Below, piece by piece: positions 34,207 to 43,836 of a stretch of DNA of 64,000 nt; within the stretch, counting starts at the first letter, position 1; each line of letters opens with the position of its first letter. The stretch lies in assembly GCA_017548275.1 (NCBI GenBank), contig JAFZAH010000040.1, positions 186,001 to 250,000 on the forward strand. The letters run 5' to 3'. Under the pieces are notes generated by a model that had not been told where the DNA came from, made no database searches, and worked only from the letters and a program-made list of their open reading frames with translations. This DNA comes from Prevotella sp. (GTDB lineage Bacteria; Bacteroidota; Bacteroidia; Bacteroidales; Bacteroidaceae). Both the position numbers and the translations under genes were made by a program.

Positions 34207-35373
34207 TTAATGAGTTTGATACCATTCAAATAATCGTTTTACTCCCTCTTCAATCTCCACATGGTGATGCCATCCCAGACTATGCAGTTTCTCCACATCA
34301 ATGAGTTTTCTCGGCGTTCCATCAGGTTTTGATGCGTCAAATTCGACAACGCCTTCGAACCCTACGATTTTCACCACCAGTTCTGACAATTCACGTATGG
34401 TCAGTTCCTTGCCTGTTCCCACATTGATATGGCAATTTCGTATCTCTCCGAGCGACGGTATGGCTCCTCCCCTGCCCTCACTTGAATTGCGGTCAACAAC
34501 GCCATCAGCAGCCGTTCCGTAAAAAACCGACGAATACTTCTCAATACCGATAATATCAGAGAAATCAACATTGAGCAAGACGTGAACTGAGGCATCTGCC
34601 ATGTCCTCGCTCCATAAAAACTCACGCAATGGTTTGCCTGTGCCCCACAATCTCACCTTATTATTATATATACCATACTTAGAGAGAACTTGCAGGATAT
34701 CTTCTTGTTGGGCGTTGCCGTCAATGCCTTCTACGGGTCTGGCATTCATATCATGACGTATTTTATCCCAGTTGCCGTCATGTATCATCTTTGCCAGATA
34801 TATCTTTCGCATCATAGCGGGCATGACATGGCTGTTCTCGAGATGGAAATTATCATTCGGACCATAAAGATTGGTCGGCATAACAGCAATATAATTAGTA
34901 CCATATTGCAAGTTATAACTCTCACACATTTTAAGCCCTGCGATTTTGGCAATGGCATATTCCTCATTGGTATATTCAAGGGGCGATGTGAGCAGTGCCT
35001 CTTCTTTCATCGGTTGGGGTGCATTCTTGGGGTAGATGCAAGTAGAACCGAGGAAAAGCAGTTTTTTTACATTATGAGCATAGGCCTCGCTGATGACATT
35101 GCACTGGATCTTCATGTTTTGCATGATGAAATCAGCACGATAGAGCGAATTGGCCATGATACCTCCCACGAAAGCCGCAGCCAGAACCACCGCATCGGGG
35201 TTTTCCTCATCGAAGAACCGTTTGACAGCCAATTGGTCGGTCAGATCCAGTTCACGATGCGTCCGTCCGATGAGGTTCGTATAACCTCGGCTTTCCAGAT
35301 TACGCCAAATGGCCGAACCAACGAGTCCACGATGTCCGGCCACATATATTCTTGCGTTTTTATCGAGTGTCAT
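34207..35373 (-). CDS. fcl: GDP-L-fucose synthase with two insertions
   Basis: Epimerises and reduces GDP-4-keto-6-deoxymannose to GDP-L-fucose using NADPH. 388 residues, longer than the usual 310-330. The Rossmann motif is [17 protein letters not shown]. Catalytic residues are Ser100 in FLGSTCIYP and the Tyr129/Lys133 pair in EEYAIAK. Extra length falls near residues 196-223 (polar, after YLAKMIHDG) and 265-300 (Ser/Gly-rich, [11 protein letters not shown]). Its ATG overlaps the gmd stop by 4 bases, so the two enzymes are translationally coupled. Confidence 0.94.
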   Translation of the reverse strand: MTLDKNARIYVAGHRGLVGSAIWRNLESRGYTNLIGRTHRELDLTDQLAVKRFFDEENPDAVVLAAAFVGGIMANSLYRADFIMQNMKIQCNVISEAYAHNVKKLLFLGSTCIYPKNAPQPMKEEALLTSPLEYTNEEYAIAKIAGLKMCESYNLQYGTNYIAVMPTNLYGPNDNFHLENSHVMPAMMRKIYLAKMIHDGNWDKIRHDMNARPVEGIDGNAQQEDILQVLSKYGIYNNKVRLWGTGKPLREFLWSEDMADASVHVLLNVDFSDIIGIEKYSSVFYGTAADGVVDRNSSEGRGGAIPSLGEIRNCHINVGTGKELTIRELSELVVKIVGFEGVVEFDASKPDGTPRKLIDVEKLHSLGWHHHVEIEEGVKRLFEWYQTH

Positions 35374-36455
35374 TCCTTTATTTGTGCTTTCAAGTATAAT
35401 TTTCTCACAAACTTCATGTCATGCTCCACCATGATTTTCACCAAGTCGTTGAATGAAGTTTTTCTTGGGTTCCATCCTAACTTAGCCTTGGCTTTCGACG
35501 GGTCGCCAAGGAGTTGATCCACCTCTGCGGGTCTGAAATATTTGGGGTCAACCTCAACAAGAGCCTTACATGTAGCCTTGTCATAACCTTTTTCTTCAAT
35601 GCCTTCACCGCGCCATTCCAATTCGATGCCCACCTCATGGAAAGCCAATGTAGCGAACTCGCGCACAGTATGGTATTCACCCGTAGCAATGACGAAATCG
35701 TCAGGTTCGGGCTGTTGCAGGATAAGCCACATACACTCGATATAATCGCGTGCATATCCCCAGTCACGGAGAGAATTAAGATTTCCGAGATAGAGTTTAT
35801 CTTGGAATCCTTGGGCTATACGTGCAGCCGCGAGTGTGATTTTTCGTGTCACAAACGTTTCGCCTCTTCGTTCACTCTCGTGGTTGAAAAGGATGCCATT
35901 GCAACAATACATACCATAAGACTCACGGTAATTTTTCATAATCCAGAAACCGTAGAGTTTAGCGACGCCATATGGAGAGCGAGGATAGAATGGCGTCGTC
36001 TCTTTTTGGGGCACTTCCTGCACCAACCCGAATAATTCAGAGGTTGATGCCTGATAGATACGGCATTCCTTTTCCAATCTGCAAATGCGGACAGCCTCCA
36101 ACAGGCGTAACACACCGACAGCGTCAGTCTCCGCAGTATATTCAGGCACGTCGAACGACACCTTAACGTGACTTTGCGCAGCAAGATTATATATCTCGGT
36201 GGGGCGGGTTTCGCCAATGATACGTATGAGCGATGACGAGTCGGTCATATCTGCCCAATGCAGATTGATGAGACGTTTCTGCTTCATATCGCGTACCCAC
36301 TCATCGAGATACAAGTGTTCGATACGCGCTGTATTAAAAGATGATGAACGGCGGAGCAATCCATGCACCTCATATCCTTTTTCCACGAGGAACTCAGCCA
36401 GATATGAACCGTCCTGACCAGTTATTCCCGTGATTAACGCTACTTTTCTTTCCAT
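35370..36455 (-). CDS. gmd: GDP-mannose 4,6-dehydratase
   Basis: Converts GDP-mannose to GDP-4-keto-6-deoxymannose. 361 residues from ATG 36453-36455 ([10 protein letters not shown]); the longer frame would translate the upstream heptamer repeats. The NADP-binding motif is [16 protein letters not shown] and the catalytic YxxxK is [24 protein letters not shown] text is present as [20 protein letters not shown]. Second gene of the run after manC, with a 116-base gap that holds repeats. Confidence 0.95.
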   Translation of the reverse strand: MERKVALITGITGQDGSYLAEFLVEKGYEVHGLLRRSSSFNTARIEHLYLDEWVRDMKQKRLINLHWADMTDSSSLIRIIGETRPTEIYNLAAQSHVKVSFDVPEYTAETDAVGVLRLLEAVRICRLEKECRIYQASTSELFGLVQEVPQKETTPFYPRSPYGVAKLYGFWIMKNYRESYGMYCCNGILFNHESERRGETFVTRKITLAAARIAQGFQDKLYLGNLNSLRDWGYARDYIECMWLILQQPEPDDFVIATGEYHTVREFATLAFHEVGIELEWRGEGIEEKGYDKATCKALVEVDPKYFRPAEVDQLLGDPSKAKAKLGWNPRKTSFNDLVKIMVEHDMKFVRKLYLKAQIKE

Positions 36456-36571
36456 TAGAATGTTGAATGTTGAATGACGAATGACGAATGTTGATTGATT
36501 GCGCTCGCGCATAGAAGAATCAGGGATGATGAACGACAAATTACGAATTGTAAATTGTCAATTTTGAATTA
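36456..36571. repeat. GAATGTT/GAATGAC heptamer repeats upstream of gmd
   Basis: 36456-36492 holds five heptamers of the form GAATGTT or GAATGAC. 36532-36570 holds a looser AATT-rich run (GAATTGTAAATTGTC). The same heptad theme as 7384-7424, with C-to-T changes, lies between manC and gmd. Confidence 0.65.
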
Positions 36572-37642
36572 TCAACCCTCTTCACTTGAGAATTGTTTTA
36601 TTCGTTGTTCTTCCGCTAACTGGCAGATGAGGAGAGTACCTTCTTTCTCGGCAATAATATATCCGTCAAGTCCCTGAATAACCACTTTTTTCTCACCAGT
36701 TGTATGTATAATGCAATTATGCGTGTCGAACACAGAAATATTCTCCCCTATCCTACTGTTTCCATAGAGGTCTTTCGGCGTCTGCGCCAAGAGCGAGCCC
36801 CATGTACCCAAATCACTCCATCCAAAGTCAGCGGGACATACAAAAATCTCCTCCGCCTTCTCCATGATGGCGTAATCGACAGAGATGCTCTCACACTCTG
36901 GATATCGCTGGTCGATGGCCTCCTGCTCCCCGGGGGTGCCGTAAATCTTCATCAAACCCTCGAATTGTTTGCTGAGAGCGGGTTGATACACCCTAAACGC
37001 ATTGACGATGGTGCTGACACTCCAGATGAAGATACCTGCATTCCAGTAGTAGTTCTTCTGCTGGATATATTTTTGAGCCGTCTCAAAATCAGGTTTTTCA
37101 CGGAATGAATCGACCCTGAAAATTTCTTTGTTGCTTACTGACGACGCCGTCAAATCGGCTTGGATGTATCCATATCCAGTCTCAGGACGCGTGGGTTTCA
37201 TGCCTAATGTTATGATAGCGTCGCTCTCGGCGGTAAACTTCATGCATTGAGTGATGACGCGTCTGAATTCTGTCTCATTGGTCACGATATGGTCACTGGG
37301 CGTGACCACGATATTGGCTTTGGGGTCCTGTGACTTGATACGCCAACTGACATAAGCGATACAAGGAGCAGTATTACGTCGGCAGGGCTCGCATAAGATA
37401 TTTCCAGCAGGCACATCCGGCAATTGTTCGCGACAAATGTCGGCATATTTCTTGTTTGTCACAATCCACACATTCTCAGACGGACAAATGCCAGCAAAAC
37501 GGTCGAAAGTGAGTTGCATTAACGAGCGGCCTACTCCTAAGACATCGATAAACTGCTTAGGACGCTCGACGGTGCTCATGGGCCAAAAACGGCTTCCCAC
37601 TCCTCCCGCCATAATGACGACATGGTTGGATGATTTTCTCAT
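36572..37642 (-). CDS. manC: Mannose-1-phosphate guanylyltransferase
   Basis: Makes GDP-mannose from mannose-1-P and GTP. 356 residues, the short form without the phosphomannose isomerase domain. The nucleotide loop is IMAGGVGSRFWPMSTVERPK and the sugar site is VVTPSDHIV. A left-handed beta-helix-like C-terminus (SRIGENISVFDTHNCII) follows. First gene of the run making GDP-fucose. Promoter at 37700-37730. Confidence 0.94.
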   Translation of the reverse strand: MRKSSNHVVIMAGGVGSRFWPMSTVERPKQFIDVLGVGRSLMQLTFDRFAGICPSENVWIVTNKKYADICREQLPDVPAGNILCEPCRRNTAPCIAYVSWRIKSQDPKANIVVTPSDHIVTNETEFRRVITQCMKFTAESDAIITLGMKPTRPETGYGYIQADLTASSVSNKEIFRVDSFREKPDFETAQKYIQQKNYYWNAGIFIWSVSTIVNAFRVYQPALSKQFEGLMKIYGTPGEQEAIDQRYPECESISVDYAIMEKAEEIFVCPADFGWSDLGTWGSLLAQTPKDLYGNSRIGENISVFDTHNCIIHTTGEKKVVIQGLDGYIIAEKEGTLLICQLAEEQRIKQFSSEEG

Positions 37643-37699
37643 AACTGTTGAATCTACATGAATGCGAATGAGTGTGTTATCTCACAGCATATTACGCTG

Positions 37700-37730
37700 C
37701 AAAATTACACTAAAAAGCGCGTATCACAAA
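37700..37730 (-). promoter_or_regulatory. Promoter of the manC operon
   Basis: Minus strand TTTG (37727-37730), 19 bases, TAATTTTG (37700-37707); exact consensus. Confidence 0.8.
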
Positions 37731-37751
37731 ATAAAGTTGATATTATTTCAA

Positions 37752-38732
37752 TTATTCCACCCTCCAGCAGCCGTCATCACGGAATCCGTTGAGGAAATCA
37801 GTGGCATTCATTCTTTTTTTGCCAGCCATCTGCAACGCGTGAACACGAATGGCGCCATCAGCAGTATTGACATACAAGGCACCTTGTTGACAAACAACCG
37901 TTCCCACGGGCTGACCTGTGCAGACCGCAGTACACTTCTCCGTACAGAACAGTTTCAGCACCACCGAATCATCATCCGCATGCCGTAGCAGTGTCCATGC
38001 TCCAGGATATGGACTTAGTCCGCGGATAAAATCATAAATACGCTTAGTAGGCTGTGTCCAGTCAATCTTGCAAGTATCTTTGAATATTTTAGGAGCGACA
38101 TGAAGAGTCGTTCCCACAGGAATCATCTGTTCTTGCGGCATCGTCTCAACATAGCCATCGCCCTTTAATATCGCATCAACAGTATCGATGCATATGTCAG
38201 CGCCGAGACGCATCAAACCGTCATAGACGTATTCCACATCAGCGTCGTCGGGTATAGCAAATGGCCGTTGCATAATGATTTTTCCTGTATCGATATCATG
38301 GTCAAGGAAAAAAGTCGTAACACCCGTTTGCTTCTCACCATTAATAACAGCCCAGTTGATGGGTGCCGCCCCACGATATTGCGGAAGAAGTGCCGCATGA
38401 ACATTGAATGTGCCAAACCGCGGCATGTCCCAGACAACCTCGGGTAACATTCTGAAAGCGACCACCACTTGTAAATCAGCATGGAACCCTGAGAGTTGTT
38501 GCAAAAAGTCAGGGTCTTTCATCTTTTCAGGTTGCAATACAGGTATTTGATGAAGCAAGGCATATTTTTTCACCTCGGAGGGTTGCAACACACTACCATG
38601 CCTGCCAACGGGTTTGTCGGGCTGTGTAACTACCGCCACTACCCGATATCCACCCTCGACCAACGCTTTCAGCGAGCCGACAGCAAACTCGGGCGTACCC
38701 ATGAATATAATTTTCAAATCCTCTTTTTTCAT
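37752..38732 (-). CDS. fmt: Methionyl-tRNA formyltransferase
   Basis: Formylates initiator Met-tRNA using 10-formyl-THF. 326 residues, usual length. The N-terminal formyltransferase domain shows IIFMGTPEFAVGSLKALV, VVVAFRMLPEVVW and the folate/catalytic VHAALLPQYRGAAPINWAV. An OB-like C-terminal tRNA-binding domain follows from about 215. Last gene of the minus run tsaC-CLC-fmt. Confidence 0.96.
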   Translation of the reverse strand: MKKEDLKIIFMGTPEFAVGSLKALVEGGYRVVAVVTQPDKPVGRHGSVLQPSEVKKYALLHQIPVLQPEKMKDPDFLQQLSGFHADLQVVVAFRMLPEVVWDMPRFGTFNVHAALLPQYRGAAPINWAVINGEKQTGVTTFFLDHDIDTGKIIMQRPFAIPDDADVEYVYDGLMRLGADICIDTVDAILKGDGYVETMPQEQMIPVGTTLHVAPKIFKDTCKIDWTQPTKRIYDFIRGLSPYPGAWTLLRHADDDSVVLKLFCTEKCTAVCTGQPVGTVVCQQGALYVNTADGAIRVHALQMAGKKRMNATDFLNGFRDDGCWRVE

Positions 38733-38785
38733 TGTGACAAGGTCTTTAAGGACGTAAAGGTCTTATGGTCGAAAGACTATGATAA

Positions 38786-40579
38786 TTATTCCGCTGAGAA
38801 ATCCGCCACCATTTGGCGGTACATGGCATACATACGGGTACGCGAGACGTAACCGACGAGACGGTTGGTCGTGTCTGTGACGGGGAGTTGTTGGGCATCG
38901 GTCCGCTCGAAGGTGCGCATCACATCTTCCATGGGGTCATTTTCTCCCAACGTGGCAACAGGGGGAGCCATTAACTGGGCGACAGTGAAATGTTGGTATA
39001 ACTCGGTGCGGAAGACCACATGACGTATTTTTGTGAAATCTATCTCGCCGAGCAAAGTGCCTGCCTCATCCAAAACTGGAAGGATGATGAATTTGCTGCG
39101 ACTGAAAGAATGCACCAGTTTTCCCAATTGCATATCCTTGTTGACCGCCTGATAATCATGATCGATGACACTTTCCAGACTCATCAGAGTAAGCACCGAG
39201 TGGTCAGTATGATGGGTAATCAGTTTACCCTCGCGTGCCAACCGCATGCCGTAAATACTATGAGGTTCGAAGATGATAATCGTCAGATAAGAGCAAATGC
39301 TCACGATCATCAACGGAATGAACAGTTGGTAACCGCCAGTCAGTTCTGCAATAAGAAAAATACCCGTTAAGGGAGCGTGCATCACCCCAGCCATCACGCC
39401 CGCCATACCTAGCAGTGTGAAATTTTTCTCCGGCACATATACACCAATCTGGTTGACATTCCATAAACGCGAGAACAAGAATCCGCCAAATGCACCTATG
39501 AACAACGATGGGGCGAAGGTACCGCCGACACCTCCTGCCCCATTGGTTGCCGATGTGGCAAAGACCTTGGTCAAGAGAACCAAAGCGATGTAAAGAATGA
39601 GCAGGTTATCTTGTCCATAGAACAACGAATTTCCCATCACGCTGTTCCAATCCGCCTCTGTGCGCCCGTTGAGCAACACGTTAATACTGGAATAGCCTTC
39701 TCCATAAAGTGAGGGGAATAGGAAAATCAACCCGCTCAGAATCAAACCACCGATGAGCAGTTTTACATATCTTCTCTCTTTCAATCTGGCAAACATCTTT
39801 TCGCAAGCAGTCATCATACGGATGAAGTAGAGACTGATTAATCCGCAAGCCACACCGAGCAAAATAGTAGCCGGCACACGCTCTATCGCCCATGCACCAT
39901 CCAGTTGGAACGTGAACAATGAATCGCCGCCGACAAACAGATAGGTAAAACACGTGGCCGTGACACAGGCTATCAAGATGGGCAAAAGAGCAGCCATCGT
40001 CAAGTCAATCATCAACACCTCAAGGGTGAAGACCAATCCCGCGATAGGCGCTTTGAAGATGCCGGCAATTGCCGCCGATGCTCCGCATCCGACTAACACC
40101 ATAAGGGTTTTCGGGTCCAAGCGGAACAATTGTCCGAGTCGGCTGCCGATGGCAGAGCCCGTAAGCACGATGGGGGCCTCAGCACCAACGGAACCACCGA
40201 AACCGATGGTCACTGCAGATGAGATGACCGAACTCCAACAATTATGTCGTTTCAGTTTTCCCTGATTGCGGCTGATGGCATACAATATGCGCGTGATGCC
40301 ATGGCTGATATTGTCGCGCACCACATATTTGACAAACAAGGAAGTCAAGTAAATACCGAAAATTGGGAATAAGAGATAGAGCCAGTTGTACGAACTGAAC
40401 TCAAAGCCAGAAGTGAGCAGTTTTTGTATCTGATTAATCATTCCATGCAGCACCCAAGCCGCCACCGCAGCAAAGAAGCCCACGAAAAAAGCCAATATCA
40501 GTGTCAATTGCTTATCGCTGATATAACGTTTTCTCCAGGCAAAAATCCTGACGGCTAAGGATGATTTTTTCTCAGACAT
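38786..40579 (-). CDS. CLC-family chloride channel/antiporter with CBS domains
   Basis: 597 residues. About ten to twelve membrane helices occupy residues 25-430. The selectivity motif GSVGAEAP contains the gating Glu134 (GxE-type, consistent with coupled exchange). GAGGVGGTFAPSLFIGA is the second pore motif (N-terminus of a re-entrant helix). Residues about 450-590 are a pair of CBS domains (ending GYVSRTRMYAMYR), which usually bind adenine nucleotides and gate the channel. It is 8 bases after tsaC and 53 before fmt. Ion preference (chloride or fluoride) is not clear from sequence. Confidence 0.93.
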   Translation of the reverse strand: MSEKKSSLAVRIFAWRKRYISDKQLTLILAFFVGFFAAVAAWVLHGMINQIQKLLTSGFEFSSYNWLYLLFPIFGIYLTSLFVKYVVRDNISHGITRILYAISRNQGKLKRHNCWSSVISSAVTIGFGGSVGAEAPIVLTGSAIGSRLGQLFRLDPKTLMVLVGCGASAAIAGIFKAPIAGLVFTLEVLMIDLTMAALLPILIACVTATCFTYLFVGGDSLFTFQLDGAWAIERVPATILLGVACGLISLYFIRMMTACEKMFARLKERRYVKLLIGGLILSGLIFLFPSLYGEGYSSINVLLNGRTEADWNSVMGNSLFYGQDNLLILYIALVLLTKVFATSATNGAGGVGGTFAPSLFIGAFGGFLFSRLWNVNQIGVYVPEKNFTLLGMAGVMAGVMHAPLTGIFLIAELTGGYQLFIPLMIVSICSYLTIIIFEPHSIYGMRLAREGKLITHHTDHSVLTLMSLESVIDHDYQAVNKDMQLGKLVHSFSRSKFIILPVLDEAGTLLGEIDFTKIRHVVFRTELYQHFTVAQLMAPPVATLGENDPMEDVMRTFERTDAQQLPVTDTTNRLVGYVSRTRMYAMYRQMVADFSAE

Positions 40580-40587
40580 TGGAGTGC

Positions 40588-41160
40588 TTATTTGCGTATA
40601 ATACTCACCTCACCTCTTTGTCCCAAGCGGATAATCGCAGAAGGCGTGTGCGGTTTCTTCTCCTGTCGGCGAGAGGTACATACATAATCCACCGCCTCGA
40701 TCAATTCGGGAGATATATCACAATAGTTTTGGGCGGCAGGTTCACCGCTGAAATTGGCACTTGTAGACACAATCGGCTTCTGGAACCTAAAACACAACTC
40801 TTTTGAGAAAGGCTCACGTGTGATGCGCATGGCGACGGATCCATCGTCGGCCACGAGATTGGGTGCGAGATTGACCGCCCCATCCAGAATCACGGTAGTG
40901 GGTTTGACTGCCAGTTCCATCACATCCCAAGCCACATCGGGCACATTGCGCACATATCGTTGCAACCGTGCGTCACTGTCCACAAGACATATCATGGCTT
41001 TGGAGTCTTGCCGGCGTTTGATGGCATACACTTTAGCCACAGCATCGGGATTAGTGGCATCACAGCCAATCCCCCACACTGTATCAGTGGGATACAAAAT
41101 CACTCCTCCTTGCCGCATGACTTCCACAGCCTGCCTGATGTCTTTATCGTAAGGTGTCAT
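40588..41160 (-). CDS. tsaC: Threonylcarbamoyl-AMP synthase (Sua5/YwlC family)
   Basis: Makes threonylcarbamoyl-AMP for the t6A37 modification of ANN-decoding tRNAs. 190 residues, the short TsaC-type form without a C-terminal Sua5 domain. The signature ILYPTDTVWGIGCDATNPDA binds ATP and bicarbonate, and IVSTSANFSGEPAAQNY completes the active site. First gene of the tsaC-CLC-fmt run; promoter at 41183-41213. Confidence 0.92.
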   Translation of the reverse strand: MTPYDKDIRQAVEVMRQGGVILYPTDTVWGIGCDATNPDAVAKVYAIKRRQDSKAMICLVDSDARLQRYVRNVPDVAWDVMELAVKPTTVILDGAVNLAPNLVADDGSVAMRITREPFSKELCFRFQKPIVSTSANFSGEPAAQNYCDISPELIEAVDYVCTSRRQEKKPHTPSAIIRLGQRGEVSIIRK

Positions 41161-41182
41161 CTTTGTTCTATGATTAAGACCG

Positions 41183-41213
41183 CAAAATTACAAAAAAAGG
41201 ATTTTGTCACAAA
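41183..41213 (-). promoter_or_regulatory. Promoter of the tsaC-CLC-fmt run
   Basis: Minus strand TTTG (41210-41213), 19 bases, TAATTTTG (41183-41190). Confidence 0.8.
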
Positions 41214-41266
41214 ACGAAAACACCATTTTTATTCTTTTATGCGCTTTTAATTCATCTAAATCAAAT

Positions 41267-41298
41267 ATACGCCCGCACCAAAGCAGGTGCGGACGTAT
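41267..41298 (-). terminator. Terminator of the ROK kinase gene
   Basis: 13-bp arms (41267-41279 and 41286-41298), one mismatch, 6-base loop. The downstream T-run is weak. Confidence 0.65.
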
Positions 41299-41326
41299 TT
41301 ATGACAGAGTTATTGTGTCGAAATGA

Positions 41327-42304
41327 TTAAATCTCCCATCCAATGGCTGAAGCACCGAGAACAGCAGCCGATGACCCGTCTAGACCGCTGATGAGGAATT
41401 TCGCCTTATTGCGGAAGATTTTGAGCACGTGCTCATCATAACTGCGTTTGATAGGCTCCATGATGAGGTCACCAGCCTTGGTCAATCCGCCAAAGAAGAT
41501 GAATGCCTCAGGTGAAGAGAACGCGGCGAAATCGGCACAAGCCTCACCAAGCATCTCACCAGTGAACTCATACACCCGAAGAGCCAGTTTGTCACCTTTT
41601 CCGGCAGCTATAGAAACATCAAGCGATGTGATGGCATCTGGATCCATGTCACGCAGGATTGACGGTTCGTCAGTGGTTGCCAGGAATTCCCGTGCCGTAC
41701 GTGCAACACCAGTAGCGGAGCAGTAAGCCTCGAGGCATCCCGTACGCTCGCATCCACATACACGGCCATTCTCGCGACGCATAATCACATGACCAAGTTC
41801 GCCGGCAAATCCGTCGCAGCCGTAAACGAGTTGTCCATTGATGACAATACCAGAACCGACACCAGTTCCGAGGGTAAGCACGATAAAGTTTTTCATACCA
41901 CGAGCCACGCCGTATGTCATCTCACCGATGGCTGCGGCATTAGCATCATTGGTCATAGCCACAGGCACGCCGAGGCGCTCTTTGAACATATCAGCGAGGG
42001 GCACGATGCCATCGTGCCCCCAAGAAAGATTGGGGGCAAATTCAATGGTACCAGTATAATAGTTGGCATTCGGTGCTCCAATACCCATTGCTTTAATCTT
42101 TTCAATTCCTCCCACTTCCTCAATGATGGGCAAGAGGGCGGCCACGGAAGCGTCTACGTATTCCTCCACGGTATCATACCCTTGTGTTTTGATGGCAGTG
42201 GTCGCCTTGATGTCGCCACGGCTGTCAACAATACCAAAAACTGAGTTCGTTCCTCCTAAATCCAAGCCAATGACGTAAGGCTTCATTTCTGTCTGTGCAT
42301 TCAT
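41327..42304 (-). CDS. ROK-family glucokinase
   Basis: Phosphorylates glucose (or a related hexose) with ATP. 325 residues. The phosphate loop is GLDLGGTNSVFGIV (residues 14-27). VAMTNDANAAAIGEM contains the catalytic Asp. The ROK zinc/substrate signature is GELGHVIM followed by CGCERTGCLEAYC (three zinc-ligand Cys). Single gene with an exact promoter at 42342-42373. N-acetylmannosamine or fructose kinase activity cannot be excluded. Confidence 0.9.
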   Translation of the reverse strand: MNAQTEMKPYVIGLDLGGTNSVFGIVDSRGDIKATTAIKTQGYDTVEEYVDASVAALLPIIEEVGGIEKIKAMGIGAPNANYYTGTIEFAPNLSWGHDGIVPLADMFKERLGVPVAMTNDANAAAIGEMTYGVARGMKNFIVLTLGTGVGSGIVINGQLVYGCDGFAGELGHVIMRRENGRVCGCERTGCLEAYCSATGVARTAREFLATTDEPSILRDMDPDAITSLDVSIAAGKGDKLALRVYEFTGEMLGEACADFAAFSSPEAFIFFGGLTKAGDLIMEPIKRSYDEHVLKIFRNKAKFLISGLDGSSAAVLGASAIGWEI

Positions 42305-42341
42305 GTTGTTTTTATTTAATTGATGAATAATTATTATTTCG

Positions 42342-42373
42342 CAAAGTTACTAATAATCTGAATAAATGCCAAA
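42342..42373 (-). promoter_or_regulatory. Promoter of the ROK kinase gene
   Basis: Minus strand TTTG (42370-42373), 20 bases, TAACTTTG (42342-42349). Confidence 0.8.
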
Positions 42374-42499
42374 AATATTTGTCCTTTTCCGCAACAAAAG
42401 GCAAACCTTCAGCCTTCAAAGGTATGAAAAAAGGGCGTTATATCAAAGTTTTATCCATAAAATTTGTTTCTTTCACATTTTTTTAGCAATTTTGCAACC

Positions 42500-43171
42500 G
42501 TGTTGCCGTTCGATTTCCATATAGACATCTTAAATATCATCTTCAAAGGAATGGTGATAGGTATTCTTGTGTCAGCACCTATGGGGCCTGTGGGAATCCT
42601 GTGTGTGCAGCGAACGCTCAACAAAGGTCGATGGTATGGATTTGTCACTGGAGTGGGTGCGACCGCAAGTGATTTGATCTACGCGATGATTACAGGTTTT
42701 GGTATGAGTTTCGTAATGGATTTGATCAACAACTCCCAAAACCGCTTTTTCCTACAAATCACAGGTAGTATCATGCTGCTGATATTCGGTATATTCAGTT
42801 ACCGATCGAATCCCACTAAAAATATCCGCAAACCCGGCAAAAATAAAGGCACTCTTTGGCACAACACGGTTACTGCTTTCTTGGTAACATTTTCCAACCC
42901 GTTGATTATCATATTGTTTATGGCCGTCTTTGCCCAGTTGGCATTTATTATTCCTGACCATCCCATAGAGATGATTATAGGCTACCTGAGCATTATCAGC
43001 GGCGCTTTGCTGTGGTGGTATGGTCTGACATGGCTTATTGACAAAATACGAAACAAATTTGAAAACACCGGTATCATCATCATCAACCGCGTGATAGGTT
43101 GTGTCGTGATATTGATTTCTGTCGTTATTTTAATCGGCACGGTATTTAATTTGTTCACCATCCACTACTGA
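42500..43171 (+). CDS. LysE-family amino acid exporter
   Basis: Inner-membrane exporter of amino acids or small metabolites. 223-224 residues with six membrane segments. The family signature ILVSAPMGPVGILCVQRTLN lies near the N-terminus, with TFSNPLIIILFMAVFA in the middle. The start is uncertain: no ATG precedes the conserved part, and GTG at 42500 was chosen because it opens the segment before the first helix. A one-mismatch -7 element (CAATTTTG, 42487-42494) would place the transcript start at this codon, hinting at a leaderless mRNA. It is followed 52 bases later by the DUF4924 gene. Confidence 0.82.
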   Translation: MLPFDFHIDILNIIFKGMVIGILVSAPMGPVGILCVQRTLNKGRWYGFVTGVGATASDLIYAMITGFGMSFVMDLINNSQNRFFLQITGSIMLLIFGIFSYRSNPTKNIRKPGKNKGTLWHNTVTAFLVTFSNPLIIILFMAVFAQLAFIIPDHPIEMIIGYLSIISGALLWWYGLTWLIDKIRNKFENTGIIIINRVIGCVVILISVVILIGTVFNLFTIHY

Positions 43172-43223
43172 CGATTAGTGTTTTTCGTCAGTATTTTTCT
43201 TTTTTATATTACCCGATTTTAAT

Positions 43224-43772
43224 ATGTATATTGCCCAAGAACTACGCAAAAAAAGCATAGCCGAATATCTGCTTTATATGTGGCAGGTGGAGGATATCAT
43301 ACGCGCCTATGGTTGTGATCTGTCGCGCATCATCAAAGATTATATCAGCCGTTTTGATTATTCTGACGAGCAAAAAGAAGAGGTGACAGACTGGTATGGC
43401 GACCTGGTGCGTATGGTGAAACGTGAGGGATGCCAAGAACGGGGACATTTACAGATTAACAACATACTCGTAGCAGACCTGATGGATTTGCACAGCCGCT
43501 TGATGAATAGCAGCAAATTTCCCTTTTATCATAGTGAATATTATAAGGTGTTGCCGTTTATCGTCGAATTACGCAACCGTGGAGCGAACAAATCCGAGAA
43601 TGAGATAGAGACATGTATGAACGCCCTCTATGGAGTGATGCTCTTGCGTTTGCAGAAGAAAGAAATCAGCCCGAGCACAACTAATGCCATTCAAGAAATC
43701 ACCACTTTCATCGGAATGCTGAGCGACTATTATCAGAAAGACAAGGCGGAAGGTTTGGAGTTTGAAGAATAA
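43224..43772 (+). CDS. DUF4924 family protein
   Basis: 182 residues, an all-helical, soluble protein of the Bacteroidota-specific DUF4924 group as I recall it. The N-terminus IAQELRKKSIAEYLLYMWQV is typical of that family. No enzyme motif, signal peptide or membrane segment. The order DUF4924-rfbD-prfC on one strand recurs in Bacteroidales from memory, but no functional link is known. Function unknown. Confidence 0.75.
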   Translation: MYIAQELRKKSIAEYLLYMWQVEDIIRAYGCDLSRIIKDYISRFDYSDEQKEEVTDWYGDLVRMVKREGCQERGHLQINNILVADLMDLHSRLMNSSKFPFYHSEYYKVLPFIVELRNRGANKSENEIETCMNALYGVMLLRLQKKEISPSTTNAIQEITTFIGMLSDYYQKDKAEGLEFEE

Positions 43773-43836
43773 ACTTTGAACTACTTGATAAAAACATGAT
43801 ACCATTATCCTTAAGCACAAAACAAAAGAATACAAT

